A DNA stretch of 64,000 nucleotides from Escallonia rubra (Eukaryota > Streptophyta > Magnoliopsida > Escalloniales > Escalloniaceae), in NCBI GenBank assembly GCA_033065855.1, contig JAVXUO010001095.1:1-64000 (forward strand). Direction: 5' to 3'. The notes beneath the pieces are model-generated. The model did not search any database and was not told where the DNA came from. It was given only the letters and a program-made list of their open reading frames with translations. Positions within the stretch are counted from its first letter, which is position 1. The number at the start of each line of letters is the position of its first letter. Shown piece after piece: positions 60,013 to 64,000 of the stretch. The translations under genes and the position numbers were made by a program.

Positions 60013-61990
60013 CACTAGGCTTTCGTTGCACATTCTAATATCTCAAACCAATGAGTTCAAATTGTTACCGAATTCGTCATAGAGAAATATTTTACCTTAA
60101 AAGAACGCACGCATGTATCGTACCTCCACTAAAGTTTAAGGTTATAAGTTATCACATCACTTATGATTCACAATAACATCGCTTATCAAATATTTATAGT
60201 CTTATCATACAATCATATGTTTTGGTTAAACGTTTAAAATCTTTCAGTTCTTTGCAAGTAAAAATGGGGTCTACTATTGCGTGCTCAACCAATTCTCAAT
60301 CTTATACAAAACATCAAATAAATTGTCAAAATCTAATCTAGGTTCTCAAAGTCTACTCTCAATCAGAGATTATCTGAGACTTATGAGTCTACATAATCTC
60401 ATATCAGGGTAAGTGAAACTATGCAAATCCTAATATTGGTTTAAAAAAAAGAATACACGTACATAACATATTGTCAATTTCAAATCATTTGAGAATAGAA
60501 CACCGTAAAATTCTGATAATCAGACTAAGTATGATTAACAATCATAACATGTCACTGTGTTGTAACACATTAAACAAACACCAATCACAAAGACACAATG
60601 ATGATTATATAATAAAACATGATGTTAATCACAAGATCAATTATCTCAATCAAGCATTTAGGAAACAAATAATAATGATATTTGTAACTTGATGATGGAA
60701 ACAAAAAAATCTCTAAAGAAACCATACCTATTGGCTCTCAAGATTCACAATGCAAATATACGACATTCCAGAAAATTAACGAGTATAGAAATAATGGTTT
60801 AGGTATGACGAAGCAAAGTCAACCCAATGACTCGAAGTAAATACGATTAGTAGAGGTTATTGGTCCTTAATAAGATTTGTAGCTTTCCCATGGCCAGTGG
60901 GTCAGATACTTTCACACCAAGTTGAAATAGGTTTGAAAGAAGTGGATAAATATCTCAGAAAAGGGATAAGACGACTCAATAAGAATGACATCTTCTCTGA
61001 CGTCTCAGAGCAAGTTAGCGTTCGATTAAGTCACAATTGAATTCAATATACAAAGGAATGAACGAGATGACAAGGTAGGATTCCACATTTCTTATCGTAC
61101 TCTCAAACCAAACATTTAGACTGAACACCAATCAGTTCCCAAAAATACCATTCTCACTCATAAATCAAATCACCAACTTAAACTACTACTCATACCTTAC
61201 GAACTTTCAAACACTACTAAGGTTTCCCTTGACAATTCACAGATGCATGATGAGAGGATAACCAATCCAAGCCTAGCATGATTTCAAAGTCCCAAACAAC
61301 AAATCGGATGAGATCCATAGGAAGATTTCTATCCTCAACATGGATAGTACAGTCACAGAGAACCGTAGAAACAGTCAACGATTCTCCCAATGGAGTGCCT
61401 ATCATAAGTTTAGTCTATAAAGGATGGGTTTTCACCCTCAATTGCCGTGCAAAAGTAAGAGCTACAAAAGAATATGACGCTCCAGAACTAAGCATATAAT
61501 AAAGTCAGGCTGATGTCCTGGGCTTCTGCCCTTGCTAAACTTGAGATTTCTGAGTCTGGCCATATGGGCCTTGTCCTCTTCCCTGACGAAGAACACTACT
61601 CGCTACTGCACTCGTTGTAGGTATAAGGCAAAAAGTTGACTGATTCTCTTTAGCAAATGGACGGTCTCAAATCTGATGCTCCACACTACCACACCTAAAA
61701 CATTCCCCGGTGACTCTGTAGCATGACTTACCACCATGAATCCTCTCGTACATGACACATGGGATGACTGAAAAAAACTGACCCGCCACCTTGACCAGTA
61801 CTTTATATAAGTTAAACACTAAAGTTTTGCGATGGTACAAATCTAGTACCTTGAGTTGGTCTGGCGATGGTGCCCTGCGCACATCTGAATCCGAAAGTGC
61901 AAGAATGATAGGGCTCTTCTTGGATGCAGTCGACTGCATTCCTGAAAATGCAGTTTCCTATTTTTAAAGCATGAAAAACTTTTTATGCAT
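60013..61990 (-). mobile_element. gypsy-5, a second copy of the gypsy-2 family interior
   Basis: The text runs parallel to 22060-23850 at roughly 75 to 80 percent by eye. On the minus strand a CCHC-knuckle start (CYRVTGECFRCGSVEH, 61667-61720) is followed by protease text (LIRFVVWDFEIMLGLDWLSS, 61217-61405). The left part has only traces of pol. Broken fossil. Confidence 0.82.
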
Positions 61991-62720
61991 GCAAGGAAAA
62001 CCTATGGGCAAGTTCTAGGTATACAGTCATCGTAACGATCATCACCCTACGTCTAGTTTACAAAGAAGGAAATAAAGCATAGTAAACTTCAATCGACGAA
62101 TTTCCTCTTTGATGCGTTCCGTTGAGAGTCTTTGACCGTGTTGCTCGTCTAATAATCCGTTTGCATGAGTATGAGATTGTTCATATTGTTTCATCAACTC
62201 AATGCATGTTAGACAGCATAATCATCAATGTTAGTTATCATCAAAATCAAATATAATCCTAGGTTAAATAACCGTAGGGTTAACACAATCGTTTTAGAGC
62301 GTTGTCGATTTGAGGGCCCCAGCAACATGCAAGATTTTTTTTACATGTCTAGATGACCTTTTCAAATCGATTTGGGGGCTCCGGCATTTAGACATGAGTT
62401 TTGTCTGTCGACTATTCAAATCGATTTGGTGGCTCCGACAATAGGCAAAATTTTCTTTAATATATTGTCTGATGATTGATCATTGTTACTATTGGCTCTG
62501 GCTTCAAACAATATATGTATTTCATTGAACTACATTTATCTGATTCCTTCATTTGAGGATATATAGGAAGCCTACACAAGTTCAACCTCATATCTGTGAG
62601 AATCTTTGAGTCTGTCTTTAAGTCACGTGGTCTTTTTCCGTGTTTTTACTACAAAAATGTCTTGTCCTTTTTTCTCCAGTGATGTTCGCCCGCAAGTGTG
62701 CTCCATCCCTAATGGGCTCT
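61991..62720. other. Leader-like stretch with a short threefold repeat
   Basis: The phrase atcgatttgxgggctccgxcaa recurs near 62310, 62377 and 62430, about 60 bp apart, each followed by a T-rich tail. Such GGGGGCTCC phrases occur near LTR edges of TAT-like elements. No coding frame. Confidence 0.5.
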
Positions 62721-64000
62721 GTAAACACCACATTTTTTGGCAGTTTTTATTAAATAAATAACGGACTTTATTATTAAGAGGTGCATTATTGGTCTAGGCT
62801 TAGTAATGTAATTTATTTAATTAATTAAATCCAATTGTATGTCCAGTCCAAGTCCATTCCATCAGTCCAGTCCAATTGTGTCAAGTCCTATTCAAGGTCT
62901 AGATTTTTATTAATTGATCTAGTTTGTCTAAATGGTTGGGGGAAATAATCCATGATTTATCCTTGATAAAGAGATCAAATGAATTCATTTTTTGGTTAGG
63001 AAATAAATTATCCCGAATCTGGTACATCCCATTTACGATTTCAAAGATAATTACCGAAATATGGTCATGTAATGCCCCGAGATTTAGAAAAAATCATTTT
63101 TAATTAATGGGGCGAACCGGCCGATTTTCGACTAACAGGCCAGTTAGTTGACTTTTGTCGATCTGCGATTTAATCACTTATCATGACTTATATCCAGCCT
63201 TGCAGATTGGCATTGCCAATCTTGTCACGTTCTGTGACCCCGAGCACTATAAAAAGAGGTCTTGAGCTTTAGGGGTCCAGAACCTTATTCTCTTTTGGGC
63301 TGGTGTGCCATTTCTTCGTGAAGTAGTATACTATCTCTCTCGAGAAATCTAGTCTTTCAATCCACTCTTAAAATGTCCCTTTGCTCTTTGCATTGGGGAT
63401 TCTACGGAGAATATCTCCGAGTTGTCAAGGCAAGCTACGTCGTGAGGTAATCTTTACAAGCTTTCCTAATATAGAAAAATCATATAGATTGGCTCCCTTC
63501 CCCGTGATCACATTTTCTTTCAAAAGCAACAAAAAGTGCTTTTTCACCTTTCTTTGTCTAAAGTTTAGGTTCGAAATGTAGGTTACTCTCCGTAAAACCA
63601 AAGTCGAACTACAGCAGTTTTGATTCTAATTAGTCCGATCAAATATGTAAGTAATTGACCCCCAATATCAAGTTCAAACCAAAAATCTAAAAATTAATTT
63701 AGTGTGAGTTTTATCTTATTTTGCATGCTATGTGCTCTTAAGGCGAAAATCCATTTAAAACGAAATAGAGACCGACAGGACGCGGCGGATGCCTAACACC
63801 TTTCTGTTGTGTAACTTAGTCTTGGGACCCCTCTCTTGGTTTTGATAGATCAATCGTCTTTGTTGGACACCATAGAGTCACTTTTTTAATTCTTTCTTAT
63901 TAAATAAGATGGTGACTCCATAAAATCTTTTAGGAGTATTTTCGAGGCAGTTAGCCGCATATTCATTCTTCAGAAATGTTAAGCTTGGTTTGGGTTTCAA
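62721..64000 (+). repeat. Plus-oriented LTR sequence running off the window
   Basis: A promoter-like TATAAAAA (63248-63255) is followed about 330 bp later by text parallel to 48060-48520. Possible LTR starts are TGTAAACACC at 62721 or TGTAATGCCCCGA at 63070, the latter like the minus-strand start of the solo LTR. Assigned loosely to a TAT/Ogre-like gypsy element. Confidence 0.5.

Overview
This is nuclear DNA of a flowering plant, probably a eudicot. Genes have GT-AG introns, the few host genes sit far apart, and most of the window is transposons nested in each other. Two host genes are clear, both on the minus strand. EXO70A1 (exocyst subunit) has six exons at 836-9096, with the rest beyond the left edge. 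A four-exon gene of unknown function (about 292 residues) lies at 40687-43487.

Layout: 1-9316 is EXO70A1, with an intron that carries a triplicated 675-bp block containing half of an exon. 9317-10254 is a Mutator-like element (MULE). 10378-16536 is a broken Ty3/gypsy chromovirus. 17193-18400 is a non-autonomous hAT. 19577-20653 is a second MULE. 20663-29541 is a nest of gypsy pieces in which a complete 3.27-kb solo LTR with a 5-bp target duplication sits inside an older element. 29798-35985 is a full-length two-gene MULE with 283-bp terminal inverted repeats (TIRs). 36737-38545 is a GC-rich block of four tandem arrays. 38796-38972 is a LINE scrap. 40687-43487 is the second host gene. 43946-44876 is a MULE just upstream of it. 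45829-64000 is a mosaic of gypsy fragments interrupted by a poly(A) retroposon (50578-51872), an F-box-carrying Pack-MULE (56353-57782) and a repeat studded with GTCGAC palindromes (58619-60012).

The strongest theme is Mutator activity. Five elements with at least four different TIR sequences lie in 64 kb, each bounded by a 9-bp target duplication found by direct reading. One carries a degraded transposase plus a convergent second gene for a small GRF-zinc-finger, coiled-coil protein, placed like mudrB in maize MuDR. One carries a captured F-box gene fragment. The others have GC-rich interiors of unknown origin. Retroelements are described as fossils only. No tRNA, rRNA or CRISPR was seen. 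All similarity statements are by eye and from memory of the families; no database search was possible.
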